Shown here: positions 1 through 6,962 of the stretch, one piece after another
Layout: each line of letters starts with the position of its first letter
How positions within the stretch are numbered: the stretch's first letter is position 1
NCBI GenBank assembly: GCA_964364855.1
Contig: CAYINU010000051.1
Location: forward strand, 1 to 15,068
Length of the DNA stretch: 15,068 nucleotides
Source: CAYINU01 sp964364855
GTDB lineage: Bacteria > Margulisbacteria > Marinamargulisbacteria > CAYINU01
Direction of reading: 5' to 3'
Translations under genes and position numbers: made by a program
Notes under the pieces: generated by a model
Seen by the model: the letters and a program-made list of their open reading frames with translations, nothing else
Told to the model about the DNA's origin: nothing
Database searches by the model: none

Positions 1-6
1 CACACA

Positions 7-95
7 TAGCGCCGCTATGCTCCGCGTTTTGTGCTCACAGAGAACTCCCTGACGCTATTCTGAGACGGCCTTTGGGATTTAGGAGATGGCTTCTA
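7..95 (+). repeat. Dispersed intergenic repeat, copy 1
   Basis: About 89 bp that align with 4418-4505 with roughly seven substitutions and one single-base gap (about 90% identity), in the same orientation. It begins with an interrupted palindrome, TAGCG-C-CGCTA, and carries a short imperfect stem around the GTGCTCACAGAG motif. It ends at a CTA that runs directly into the CTAG edge of the neighbouring miniature element. There is no open frame of note. Both copies lie just past the 3' end of a minus-strand gene (fau here, dsbD there). Whether it acts as a 3' RNA structure or is simply a family of intergenic repeats cannot be told from two copies. Confidence 0.8.
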
Positions 96-220
96 GGGCA
101 TGTCCTCATTTGCATCTGCGGCGTTAAGTGTCAGTCAAAAAAATCCTCATTTACGACAAGTAAACTCCGGTTTTTTTGCTGCCACTTGCCTTGCATCTAT
201 CAAATGGGGACACGCCCTAG
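93..220. mobile_element. MITE-like near-palindromic element
   Basis: The left end 95-112 (AGGGCATGTCCTCATTTG) is the inverted counterpart of 201-218, matching at 16 of 18 positions. CTAG stands at both outer edges (93-96 and 217-220), consistent with a 4-bp target duplication of the kind IS5-type transposases make, although CTAG is itself palindromic and may belong to the terminal repeat. The interior is also nearly symmetrical: AGTG-CAG blocks, a seven-A run at 137-143 matched by a seven-T run, and TTTAC/GTAAA around a five-base loop near 155-159. The element has no coding capacity, so it must be moved by a transposase elsewhere. It lies directly at the fau 3' end, and its right CTAG contains the fau stop codon. 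The T-rich inner hairpin could also end transcription. Confidence 0.75.
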
Positions 221-795
221 TTACAGCAAATCACTTCGGATGGGGTGGCCACAATATCCATTCCGATGTCGTGAGGATCCGCCGGCAGAGACGACAGTAA
301 CTGGAAGTCATAGGCCAGGCCGATTTTGGTGCCCTGAGCATGGGCCAATAGTCGGTCATAGTACCCTTTTCCCAATCCAATTCGATTTCCTTTTCGATCA
401 AAGGCCAGGCCCGGAACCAACCATGCCTCGACCTGATTGTTTACTTCCGCCGCCGTCAGCGGTGTCCGTGTCGGGGGCGGTTCCCACACGCCAAATTTAC
501 CCTGGACCAGGACCTCAAAATCGTCGGCTTGGCACAGGTCGAATGCATCCTTTTCCACATCGTAGCGGGGCAGGTAAACATGATGTTTGGCATCGAGGAC
601 CCGCATGAGCCACCGCCGGATGTCGACTTCACCCAAAACGGGCCAATATGCCGCGACATGACTGGCTTTCTGAACCTCAGAAAGGGTGTCCAGTTGATCG
701 GTGATGCGAGATGAAAAGGCCGTGATATCCTCAGGCGATAGCGCCTGGCGCCGCCCCAAAAGCTCGGCACGGAGGGCAACTTTGGAACTAGCCAT
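217..795 (-). CDS. fau: 5-formyltetrahydrofolate cyclo-ligase
   Basis: A 192-residue protein of normal family length. The enzyme converts 5-formyl-THF to 5,10-methenyl-THF using ATP, recycling a folate storage form in the cytoplasm. The signature is VPGLAFDRKGNRIGLGKGYYDR around residues 126-148, spanning the substrate-binding VPG and the glycine-rich GxGxGYYDR nucleotide site. The N-terminal basic helix with an LGRRQALS stretch is also typical. Its ATG overlaps the yceI stop codon by 8 nt (ATGGCTAG), so translation is probably coupled. It is the last gene of a lexA-yceI-fau unit. The TAG stop falls inside the CTAG at the edge of the miniature element. The tail reads ATPSEVICCN, so the protein looks complete, though the last few residues may have been rewritten by the insertion. 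Confidence 0.93.
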   Translation of the reverse strand: MASSKVALRAELLGRRQALSPEDITAFSSRITDQLDTLSEVQKASHVAAYWPVLGEVDIRRWLMRVLDAKHHVYLPRYDVEKDAFDLCQADDFEVLVQGKFGVWEPPPTRTPLTAAEVNNQVEAWLVPGLAFDRKGNRIGLGKGYYDRLLAHAQGTKIGLAYDFQLLSSLPADPHDIGMDIVATPSEVICCN

Positions 796-1366
796 TTATG
801 GCTTCAACCGAAACCTCAATCTGAACATCGTCGCCCAGAATCACGCCGCCGTTATCCAGGGCCCGGTTCCAATTGATGGCGAATTCTTTGCGATTCAATA
901 CGGTGGTCACCGTGAAACTGGCGATCTGCTTTCCACTGACCGTCGTCACGCCATTGTAAAGTGCAGTCAAAGATACCGGCCGCGTGACCCCATGCATCGT
1001 GAGATCGCCCCGAACGGTGAACACATGGCCATCTATCTGCTCGGTCGACGTACCCACAAAGGTCATCGTCGGGTATTTTTCGACTTCAAAAAAATCCGCG
1101 CTTCGAAGATGGGTATCTCGTTTGCTGTTTCGCGTGTTGATACTATCGGTCCAAATCGTGAAGCGGATGTTGCCTATTGCTTTGGTATCTGGATCCAAGT
1201 CAAATTGGCCCTCAAAGCGGTCAAAAGACCCATGCACACGGCTGATGAGGTGGCGAATATTAAAATTAACGGAGGTGTGATTCGGATCAATTTGAAAGGT
1301 TGCGGCGAGTGCGGGAAAAGATAATAAAAGCAATGCAGCAGCCATCAGCACGATTTTTTTAATCAT
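788..1366 (-). CDS. yceI: YceI-family exported lipid-binding protein
   Basis: A 192-residue protein. A Lys-Lys n-region and a hydrophobic stretch (IVLMAAALLLLSFPALA) form a Sec signal peptide, probably cut after ALA near residue 21. The mature part starts with FQIDPNHTSVNF and follows the YceI beta-barrel (lipocalin-like) pattern: HLISRVHGSFDRFEG, then SADFFEVEKYPTMTF, then DLTMHGVTRPV. Family members bind isoprenoid or other lipophilic molecules in the periplasm, and the in vivo role is usually unclear. I chose the ATG at 1366 over a TTG at 1369 because AGGAGG lies six bases before the ATG. The gene follows lexA with a gap of about 24 bp and no visible terminator, so it is probably co-transcribed and under LexA control. 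Confidence 0.92.
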   Translation of the reverse strand: MIKKIVLMAAALLLLSFPALAATFQIDPNHTSVNFNIRHLISRVHGSFDRFEGQFDLDPDTKAIGNIRFTIWTDSINTRNSKRDTHLRSADFFEVEKYPTMTFVGTSTEQIDGHVFTVRGDLTMHGVTRPVSLTALYNGVTTVSGKQIASFTVTTVLNRKEFAINWNRALDNGGVILGDDVQIEVSVEAING

Positions 1367-1390
1367 CAAGTTCCTCCTTGGGAATGAGGC

Positions 1391-1978
1391 TTATTTTAAA
1401 CGACGCATCAGCGAGACCACAACCCCCCAGATTACCAAGCTATGCCGCGGCTCCAGGATGGGATAGGCTTTGTTGGCCGGGACCAACTGAATAAGACCGT
1501 GGTCCAGATAAAAATACTTGAGGGTCCATTCGCCATCCAAAATGGCGACCACCACGTCCCCATGCCGGGGTTGTTTCCCCTTTTCCACCACCACGATATC
1601 GTTGGGGAAAATGCCAGCTTCATTCATCGAATCTCCGGATACTTTGATGAGGTAGGTCGATTTGGCATTGCGCACTAGAAAATCGTCAAATGCGAGATGG
1701 TCGATGACTTCTTCTTCCGGTAGATCGGGATGCCCGGCACGGATGGCACCCAGAACGGGGTATGCCATGATCGGCTTCGCGAGGGAAATGCGGCCGGTGC
1801 TGTCTTTGGACAAAAAGCCTTTATCGACCAATTTCGTGATGGCATAACTTGCCGCACTTTTGGATCGGTAGCCAAAATACGTCGCAAATTCCTGTACGCT
1901 GGGCAGGCGTTGCTGCTCCCGCACATAGTCTCGGAGTCCTACCATTAAATGGGATAGGTCAATCGGGGTATTGGTCAT
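1391..1978 (-). CDS. lexA: LexA SOS repressor
   Basis: A 195-residue S24-family repressor. Residues about 8-66 form a winged helix-turn-helix, with LPSVQEFATYFGYRSKSAASYAI covering the turn and recognition helix. The C-terminal peptidase has the Ala81-Gly82 self-cleavage bond (GAIRAGHP), the nucleophile Ser117 in SGDSMNEAGI and the general base Lys154 in GEWTLKYF. RecA filaments normally trigger this cleavage after DNA damage. The ATG has an AAGGGA-like ribosome site a few bases upstream. The DNA-binding part is clearly diverged from enterobacterial LexA, in line with the GAAC-N4-GTTC box in its own promoter. The gene starts 72 bp after trpF and heads yceI and fau. UmuD or a phage repressor is less likely because HTH, cleavage site and autoregulatory box are all present. 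Confidence 0.95.
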   Translation of the reverse strand: MTNTPIDLSHLMVGLRDYVREQQRLPSVQEFATYFGYRSKSAASYAITKLVDKGFLSKDSTGRISLAKPIMAYPVLGAIRAGHPDLPEEEVIDHLAFDDFLVRNAKSTYLIKVSGDSMNEAGIFPNDIVVVEKGKQPRHGDVVVAILDGEWTLKYFYLDHGLIQLVPANKAYPILEPRHSLVIWGVVVSLMRRLK

Positions 1979-2005
1979 GAATCCCTTCGTGCTTGTGATG
2001 GGACT

Positions 2006-2034
2006 ATAATATAGAACGATCGTTCTAATTACAA
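2006..2034 (-). promoter_or_regulatory. lexA promoter with SOS box in the spacer
   Basis: Read on the minus strand, TTGTAA (2034-2029) is followed by a 17-bp spacer and TATTAT (2011-2006). The spacer is almost filled by TAGAACGATCGTTCTA (2027-2012), a perfect 16-bp palindrome containing GAAC-GATC-GTTC. This is the consensus form known for Bacillus-type LexA operators. Bound LexA would cover the polymerase site, so lexA should be autoregulated. The start codon lies about 28 bp beyond the -10. The core also contains a GATC site. Confidence 0.88.
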
Positions 2035-2049
2035 GTGCAAATCGGACTG

Positions 2050-2667
2050 TTACAAACTCTGAGCGAGACGAATCACATCCTGCATTTTGTTATAGTCTTT
2101 TACTCCCGGTGAAACTTCCACGCCGGAGGAGAGGTCCACGGCATAGGGATTCACGAGTTTGATCGCTTTGTTGATATTGCCCGCATTGATGCCTCCCGCC
2201 AAGATGATGGGAATGTCAAAATCTTTGGCCTTGAGCGCGATGCCCCAATCAAATGATTTTCCCGTCCCGCCTTTAACCGTTTCGGATTTGGTATCCAGCA
2301 ACACACCGGATACATAGCCCTGGTACGCTGGTATGGGATTAAGATCTGCCAATTCCCGAATCGGAAACGCCTTGACCACACGACGACTCATTTTGAGGCA
2401 AAACTCAGGCGTTTCGTTGCCATGCAGTTGCAGCAAATCCAACCTGCAACGGCAGGTAATCTCGTCGATTTCTTCTTTGCTTTGATCCACAAATACGCCC
2501 ACGATATGCACAAAGGGCGGCATGTAGAGCGAAATTTCCTCTGCCTTTTCAGGCGTAATGTAGCGGGGACTTTCTTTGACGAAAATGTAACCAATGGCAT
2601 CGGCGCCCAGCGACACGGCATTTTGGGCGTCTTCAAGGTTGGTAATACCGCAGATTTTAATTTTCAT
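2050..2667 (-). CDS. trpF: Phosphoribosylanthranilate isomerase
   Basis: A 205-residue TIM-barrel enzyme that carries out the Amadori rearrangement of phosphoribosylanthranilate to CdRP, step three of tryptophan synthesis. The catalytic Cys6 lies in KICGITN and the catalytic Asp125 in LLDTKS. Other family marks are IFVKESPRYI, LQLHGNE, GGTGKSFDW, ILAGGINAGNI and the phosphate-binding VDLSSGVEVSPGVKD near the C-terminus. Its ATG overlaps the trpC TGA by four bases (ATGA), showing translational coupling with the enzyme for the next step. No trpA, trpB, trpD or trpE is present in the window, so the trp genes are split in this genome. Confidence 0.97.
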   Translation of the reverse strand: MKIKICGITNLEDAQNAVSLGADAIGYIFVKESPRYITPEKAEEISLYMPPFVHIVGVFVDQSKEEIDEITCRCRLDLLQLHGNETPEFCLKMSRRVVKAFPIRELADLNPIPAYQGYVSGVLLDTKSETVKGGTGKSFDWGIALKAKDFDIPIILAGGINAGNINKAIKLVNPYAVDLSSGVEVSPGVKDYNKMQDVIRLAQSL

Positions 2668-3467
2668 AAAATCGCCTTTTTCTTTGAAAAATAGCGGATC
2701 AAATCCGGATTTTTGGCCAATCCTTCGCCGATCAATACCCCATCAATTCCCGATGATTCTAGCACGTCGAGTTCATCGGGCTGGAAATAGCCGCTCTCTG
2801 CAACCACCTTAATGAGTGCGGGGGTACGCTGCCGGAGTTTGCGGGCTAGCAACAAAGCGTTGTTGGTATCCACCTCAAAGGTATCCAAATCCCGATTGTT
2901 AATGCCGACAATCGCGAGACCGGACATGGATAGCGCGGTTTCAAGCTCCCTCTCGTTGTGAACTTCAAGCAGTACATCCAGTCCCAGCTGGGTGGCCAGG
3001 GTCAGCAGATGCTGTGACAGCTCGGCGGGTAAAATAGCCTGAATCAATAAAATAGCGTCGGCACCATGTGCCTTGGAGCGGTAGACTTGGATGGGGTCGA
3101 TGATAAAGTCCTTGCGCAGGATTGGCAGGGTTACTCGGGGGCGAATAGCCTCCATAAAGGCGATGTCGCCTTGGAAAAAAGGCTCGTCCGTCAAAATCGA
3201 TAGCGCATCTGCACCGGCGGCCTGGAAGCTTTCTGCCAGCTTGATCGGGTCGAAATCGGTGCGCAATACCCCGCGGGAAGGAGAGGCCTTTTTGATCTCG
3301 GCAATGAGCGACAATCCGGTACGGGCCAATGCCGAAAAGAGTGACCGCCGCGGATCCGTTGCCTTTTCCGCCTGGTGCCGGAAAAACCCGATACCGGTGG
3401 AGGTATAGAGGCTTTCAACTTCCTTTTTCTTTTGATCGACGATTTTTTGCAAGAGCCTAGGTGCCAA
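2664..3467 (-). CDS. trpC: Indole-3-glycerol phosphate synthase
   Basis: A 267-residue monofunctional TIM barrel that closes the indole ring, turning CdRP into indole-3-glycerol phosphate. Visible active-site motifs are AEIKKASPSRG (residues 56-66), PILRKDFIID with the general-acid Lys119, DVLLEVH with Glu168, IVGINNRDL (Asn190), VVAESG (224-226) and GVLIGEGL. The start is assigned to TTG at 3467, 11 nt inside the end of cysE, with a GGGGAAG stretch just upstream. No ATG occurs near this point, and a start at the Leu codons at residues 5-6 would trim only a few residues. The TTG start inside the cysE end implies coupling to cysE. Confidence 0.95.
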   Translation of the reverse strand: MAPRLLQKIVDQKKKEVESLYTSTGIGFFRHQAEKATDPRRSLFSALARTGLSLIAEIKKASPSRGVLRTDFDPIKLAESFQAAGADALSILTDEPFFQGDIAFMEAIRPRVTLPILRKDFIIDPIQVYRSKAHGADAILLIQAILPAELSQHLLTLATQLGLDVLLEVHNERELETALSMSGLAIVGINNRDLDTFEVDTNNALLLARKLRQRTPALIKVVAESGYFQPDELDVLESSGIDGVLIGEGLAKNPDLIRYFSKKKAIL

Positions 3468-4377
3468 GATCGCTTCCCCGTTTGATTTTTTGCTTCAGGT
3501 CATGAGTAAGATAAATTTTTGAGTGCGGCGGTACCGACTGAGTGAGCCAGACGTTCCCCCCGATGACGGATTCTTTGCCGATCACGGTATCACCGCCCAA
3601 AATCGTCGTTCGGGCATACACAATAACATGGTCTTCCAGAGTGGGGTGGCGCTTCGTACGAACGTTACGCTTGGGTACGCTGAGCGCCCCAATGGTGACG
3701 CCTTGATAGAGCTTGACATGGTGGCCCAGCACCGCCGTTTCGCCGATAACCAGGCCCGTGCCATGGTCAATACAAAAATGATGTCCGATGGTGGCACCGG
3801 GATGAATATCGATGCCGGTTTCGCTGTGACAAATTTCAGTCATCATGCGTGGGATGAGGCGCAGTCCCAAGGCGTAAAAAAAGTGGGCAATGCGATAGAC
3901 GGTTGTAGCCTGAAACCCCGGATAACACAGCAAAATTTCCGGTTCGCTATAGGCTGCTGGGTCGCCCTCAAATGTGGCCTGGGCGTCGCCTTTTAACATC
4001 AAACGCAGGTCGGGAATTTGTGACATAAAGGCCAACGCCATCGCCATGGCGTCTTTGCGCAAGGCACTTACTGTTTTGGCAGAGGGACGTTTTTTCTGTT
4101 CGAATAGCATGCTTTTGTAAACTTCACCGGCCAGATGGTCCACCACGTCATAGACGCGCTCTCCGACTACCTGGGTGATGTTATGAGGTTGCAGGCACAG
4201 TTCCTCAAAAAATCCGGGGAAGAGCAATTGCTTGATTTTGGATAAGATCACCGAAATGCTTTGCCGACTGGGGAGGCTGGTGCCGTCCAGGTGGTTAATG
4301 CCGCCAATGGATTGGTAGGATGCCAAGATAGAGGCAATGATGGCTTGCTGTTGCGTGAGGGTCTTGGCGTAATTCAT
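3457..4377 (-). CDS. cysE: Serine O-acetyltransferase
   Basis: A 306-residue protein that acetylates L-serine with acetyl-CoA to O-acetylserine, the carbon skeleton for cysteine. Residues 1-170 are the helical N-terminal domain, longer than in E. coli CysE and like the extended forms of some other bacteria. It holds the acidic pocket FEGDPAAYSEPEI (Asp139). Residues about 180-290 form the left-handed beta-helix, with SETGIDIHPGATIG and the catalytic IDHGTGLVIGETA (His205), followed by LYQGVTIGALS. It heads an operon with trpC and trpF, overlapping trpC by 11 nt. There is no ribosome site before the ATG, and a fitting promoter places the RNA start at or next to the ATG. Confidence 0.94.
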   Translation of the reverse strand: MNYAKTLTQQQAIIASILASYQSIGGINHLDGTSLPSRQSISVILSKIKQLLFPGFFEELCLQPHNITQVVGERVYDVVDHLAGEVYKSMLFEQKKRPSAKTVSALRKDAMAMALAFMSQIPDLRLMLKGDAQATFEGDPAAYSEPEILLCYPGFQATTVYRIAHFFYALGLRLIPRMMTEICHSETGIDIHPGATIGHHFCIDHGTGLVIGETAVLGHHVKLYQGVTIGALSVPKRNVRTKRHPTLEDHVIVYARTTILGGDTVIGKESVIGGNVWLTQSVPPHSKIYLTHDLKQKIKRGSDLGT

Positions 4378-4383
4378 CTGTTA

Positions 4384-4412
4384 ATTATGAAGATTCCAAC
4401 ACAATTGGGCAA
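4384..4412 (-). promoter_or_regulatory. Putative cysE-trpC-trpF promoter
   Basis: On the minus strand TTGCCC (4412-4407) and CATAAT (4389-4384) are spaced 17 bp apart, a fair sigma70-type match. Only six bases separate the -10 from the cysE ATG, so the transcript would start at the A of the ATG or within a base or two of it. The -35 lies directly outside the end of repeat copy 2. No operator or leader peptide can be placed in so short a space. Confidence 0.5.
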
Positions 4413-4417
4413 GCCAC

Positions 4418-4505
4418 TAGCGCCGCTATGCTCCGCGTTTTGTGCTCACAGAGAACACCCTGACGCCATTCTGAGACGACCTTGGGATTTATGAGACCGG
4501 TTCTA
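4418..4505 (+). repeat. Dispersed intergenic repeat, copy 2
   Basis: Same orientation as 7-95 and about 90% identical, including the opening TAGCG-C-CGCTA. It fills almost all of the space between the dsbD stop codon (4507-4509) and the cysE promoter. Unlike copy 1, it is not separated from its neighbouring gene by another element, and its final CTA lies one base from the dsbD stop codon. Confidence 0.8.
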
Positions 4506-4506
4506 A

Positions 4507-6210
4507 CTAATTATCGCGGAGTATTGCGATAAGTCGGTCGGGCGTCAGCAATTCCGGTAGGACAATGCCTTTCGGATGAGCGGCGTCGTAATACACATAA
4601 AACGGTACACCTTGGCGTCCGTATTTTGCCAAAAGCTGGGTAATCTCGGGGTCATATTGGGTCCAGTCCGCCTTGAGAGCTACAATGTTGCGGGTTTTAA
4701 AGTAGGAGATGACGGACTTATTTTTAAATGCTACGCGCTCGTTTAACTGGCATGTCAGGCACCAAGATGCCGTGGCATTGACAAACACCGGTCGGTTTTG
4801 GGCTAGGGCCATTTCCAATGCAGTCGGAGAATAGGGCTGCCATTGAATGTGCAGGTCATTTGATGGAATCGTGAGGCGATTCACCATGAATACACCTGCT
4901 CCTACGAGAATAACCACAACACCGAGTACCCCATTGCGAACGGCTCTGGACGAGATTTTTCCGGCCAGCCAAATGCCAAAGGCGACACCCAGCAATATCG
5001 CCAGCATCCACAGCACCGCGCCGATCCCGCTTTGGTCGTATAAAACGGACAGCAACCAGATCGCGGAAGCCAGCAGGGGAAAGGCAAGCAGCTGCTTGAG
5101 TGTTTCCATCCATACGCCAGGCCGGGGCAGCCAGGCCAATAACGCAGGCACGGCTGCCAAAATGATCATCGGCAATGCGAGGCCCAGTCCAAGTCCCGTA
5201 AAGATCACCATGCCTCCCCAAAAAGGAAGCTGCAAAGCGGCCCCAATGGCGGTGCCCATAAAAGGTGCGGTACAAGGTGTTGCAACTACCGTGGCTAAAA
5301 CACCGGTCCAAAATGATGCAAAAACACCGGGTTTCTGGGGCGTTAATTGTCCGAGTCCCGTCAGCCGTGTCCCAATTTCAAAAACGCCTAAAAACATCAG
5401 GGCAATAACAAAAAAAAGAATCACCAACGCGCTCACGAAGGCGGGAGATTGCAGCTGAAATCCCCAACCCAGTCCCGGGATAGCCGATCGGGCAAGCCAC
5501 AATGCCACGGCAATTGCCCAAAAGGATACCAAGACCCCCAGGGTGTAGGCTGCGGCCTGACGGATGCGTTCGCCGGGATGTCCCTCGGTCTGTTTGACCA
5601 GCTGCAATACTTTAATGGAGAGGACCGGAAAAATGCATGGCATGAGGTTCAATATCACCCCACCGATGAGGGCAAAGGCAAAAAAGATCGGCAACCGGCT
5701 ATGCGAATTTGGGGTGGGGGGAGTCTTGGGCGTCGCTTCTGTGAAGGGTGTCTTTGCAAGCACGGTGGTGGTGGCCGAGATCACCGTCCGATGCGGTTCG
5801 CAAAGGGTTTCACATTCCACCCAAGAGACGTTGGCGGTGATAGAGAGGGTGTCGCCGATCCGGCTGGTATGGATGGCGATTGGAACCGTAAAGCGGACTT
5901 GTCCTTCGTAGCCATAAGTGGTCAGGGGACCGGTTTTAAACGTCTGAGGAGGGGGCCAGACCATATCGCCAAAGCTGACGCCGGGCAGGGTGGGCCATTG
6001 GATACGCGGAGGTAGGCCGGTATCGCCCGGATTTTTGTGGTAAATGTGCCAGCCGGGCCGGACATCAAAAACAACGCTTGTGTTTGTGGTAATACTTGCG
6101 AAGACCGTATGGGGGACGTACCATGTTAGCGTTGTCGAGGCGGCGGTGGAGACGATAGAACCGCAGGCCGTCACTAAAAAACAGACTATGGTTACAAAAA
6201 GCGAGCGCAT
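4507..6210 (-). CDS. dsbD: DsbD/ScsB-like thiol:disulfide interchange protein
   Basis: A 567-residue protein with the three-part DsbD plan: it carries electrons from cytoplasmic thioredoxin across the inner membrane to periplasmic thiols. Residues about 28-150 form the periplasmic N-domain with Cys133 and Cys137 (WVECETLCEP). Residues about 172-445 contain roughly eight membrane helices with the redox cysteines Cys192 (LMPCIFP) and Cys313 (TPCTAPF). The C-terminal thioredoxin-like domain has WCLTC (Cys484/Cys487) and a cis-proline loop GVPFYV. All six expected cysteines are present. The N-terminus has a signal sequence with VTAC at 13-16, which fits a lipobox, unusual for this family. The WVECETLC pattern is closer to ScsB-type proteins than to E. 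coli DsbD. The gene is monocistronic and divergent from efp. Its ribosome site is weak. Confidence 0.9.
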   Translation of the reverse strand: MRSLFVTIVCFLVTACGSIVSTAASTTLTWYVPHTVFASITTNTSVVFDVRPGWHIYHKNPGDTGLPPRIQWPTLPGVSFGDMVWPPPQTFKTGPLTTYGYEGQVRFTVPIAIHTSRIGDTLSITANVSWVECETLCEPHRTVISATTTVLAKTPFTEATPKTPPTPNSHSRLPIFFAFALIGGVILNLMPCIFPVLSIKVLQLVKQTEGHPGERIRQAAAYTLGVLVSFWAIAVALWLARSAIPGLGWGFQLQSPAFVSALVILFFVIALMFLGVFEIGTRLTGLGQLTPQKPGVFASFWTGVLATVVATPCTAPFMGTAIGAALQLPFWGGMVIFTGLGLGLALPMIILAAVPALLAWLPRPGVWMETLKQLLAFPLLASAIWLLSVLYDQSGIGAVLWMLAILLGVAFGIWLAGKISSRAVRNGVLGVVVILVGAGVFMVNRLTIPSNDLHIQWQPYSPTALEMALAQNRPVFVNATASWCLTCQLNERVAFKNKSVISYFKTRNIVALKADWTQYDPEITQLLAKYGRQGVPFYVYYDAAHPKGIVLPELLTPDRLIAILRDN

Positions 6211-6313
6211 AGTATCAGTGTACGACGCTATTGGAGTCCTGTCACATTTGGATTACGCTTCGCGGTCGTCGCTGTGCGGCTCCATGTGGGGTGAGTGTTA
6301 TGGTTAGCCGTGG

Positions 6314-6343
6314 ATGACAATTTACAAACCCGCTGTTTATAAT
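6314..6343 (+). promoter_or_regulatory. Putative efp promoter
   Basis: ATGACA (6314-6319) and a perfect TATAAT (6338-6343) are separated by 18 bp. This sits 26 bp upstream of the efp start codon, in the 158-bp gap between divergent dsbD and efp. GAGGTGG at 6360-6366 is the ribosome site. Confidence 0.7.
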
Positions 6344-6368
6344 AGGCTTAACTTATTTTGAGGTGGTT

Positions 6369-6932
6369 ATGTCGCAGATCGTCGCAACGCAAATTCGTAC
6401 CGGAATGGTTCTGGACTTGGACGGGGACCTTTACAAAGTAACCGATACTCAGCACGTCACTCCCGGCAAGGGAGTAGCTTGTATGCAGACCCGTCTGAAA
6501 AATATTCAAAACGGCAAAAATTTGGACCGCCGATTTCGTTCGGCTGATCGGGTAGAGCGAGCAGACCTGGAAACCCGAAAAATGCAATTTTTATATGATG
6601 ATGGTACCCATATCGTGTTGATGGATACGGCCGATTTTGAACAGCAATCCATCCCCAAAGAAGGTCTGGGAGCATTGGTCCGGTTTCTGACGCCTGAAAC
6701 CGAGTATGAAGTTCTCATTTACAATGGTCAGATTGTGGACATGGCCTTGCCGCAGACTGTCGAACTCAAGGTGACCATGGCACCTCCCGAAATACGAAGG
6801 GCCACGGCTTCTGCGTCATTGCGGCCCGTGGAGCTGGAAAATGGGATGACGGTCAATGCCCCCAGCTTTATCAAAGAAGGCGATATCGTGCGCATCAACA
6901 CCGCAACAAGCGAGTACATCGAACGTGTGTAG
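6369..6932 (+). CDS. efp: Translation elongation factor P
   Basis: A 187-residue protein that binds between the ribosomal P and E sites and rescues stalling at polyproline stretches. Domain I carries HVTPGKG with Lys34 at the tip. When the ATG at 6369 is used, this lysine lands exactly at position 34, the residue that EpmA beta-lysylates in gammaproteobacteria. The OB-fold domains II and III follow, ending NAPSFIKEGDIVRINTATSEYIERV, close to the family consensus. A GTG six bases earlier is in frame but lies within the Shine-Dalgarno GAGGTGG, so ATG is preferred. The modification enzyme genes are not in this window. The gene heads a three-gene rightward group. Confidence 0.97.
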   Translation: MSQIVATQIRTGMVLDLDGDLYKVTDTQHVTPGKGVACMQTRLKNIQNGKNLDRRFRSADRVERADLETRKMQFLYDDGTHIVLMDTADFEQQSIPKEGLGALVRFLTPETEYEVLIYNGQIVDMALPQTVELKVTMAPPEIRRATASASLRPVELENGMTVNAPSFIKEGDIVRINTATSEYIERV

Positions 6933-6962
6933 ATCAACGCGGACGAACTAGAAAGGATTCCC

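Noticed and set aside
1..216. 6S RNA next to fau (ygfA), as in many gammaproteobacteria
   Set aside because: That RNA lies upstream of ygfA. Here the upstream gene overlaps fau, and the downstream DNA is explained by the repeat and the palindromic element.
72..608. A 178-codon plus-strand frame at the left end
   Set aside because: It crosses the repeat and the MITE-like element and then runs antisense to fau; the product is not protein-like.
701..1324. A 207-codon open frame on the plus strand opposite yceI
   Set aside because: It is entirely antisense to a clear YceI gene with a signal peptide and ribosome site, and its product shows no recognisable motif.
4847..6015. Two long plus-strand open frames opposite dsbD
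   Set aside because: They mirror the GC-rich membrane-helix coding of dsbD, have low-complexity or unrecognisable products, and have no ribosome sites.
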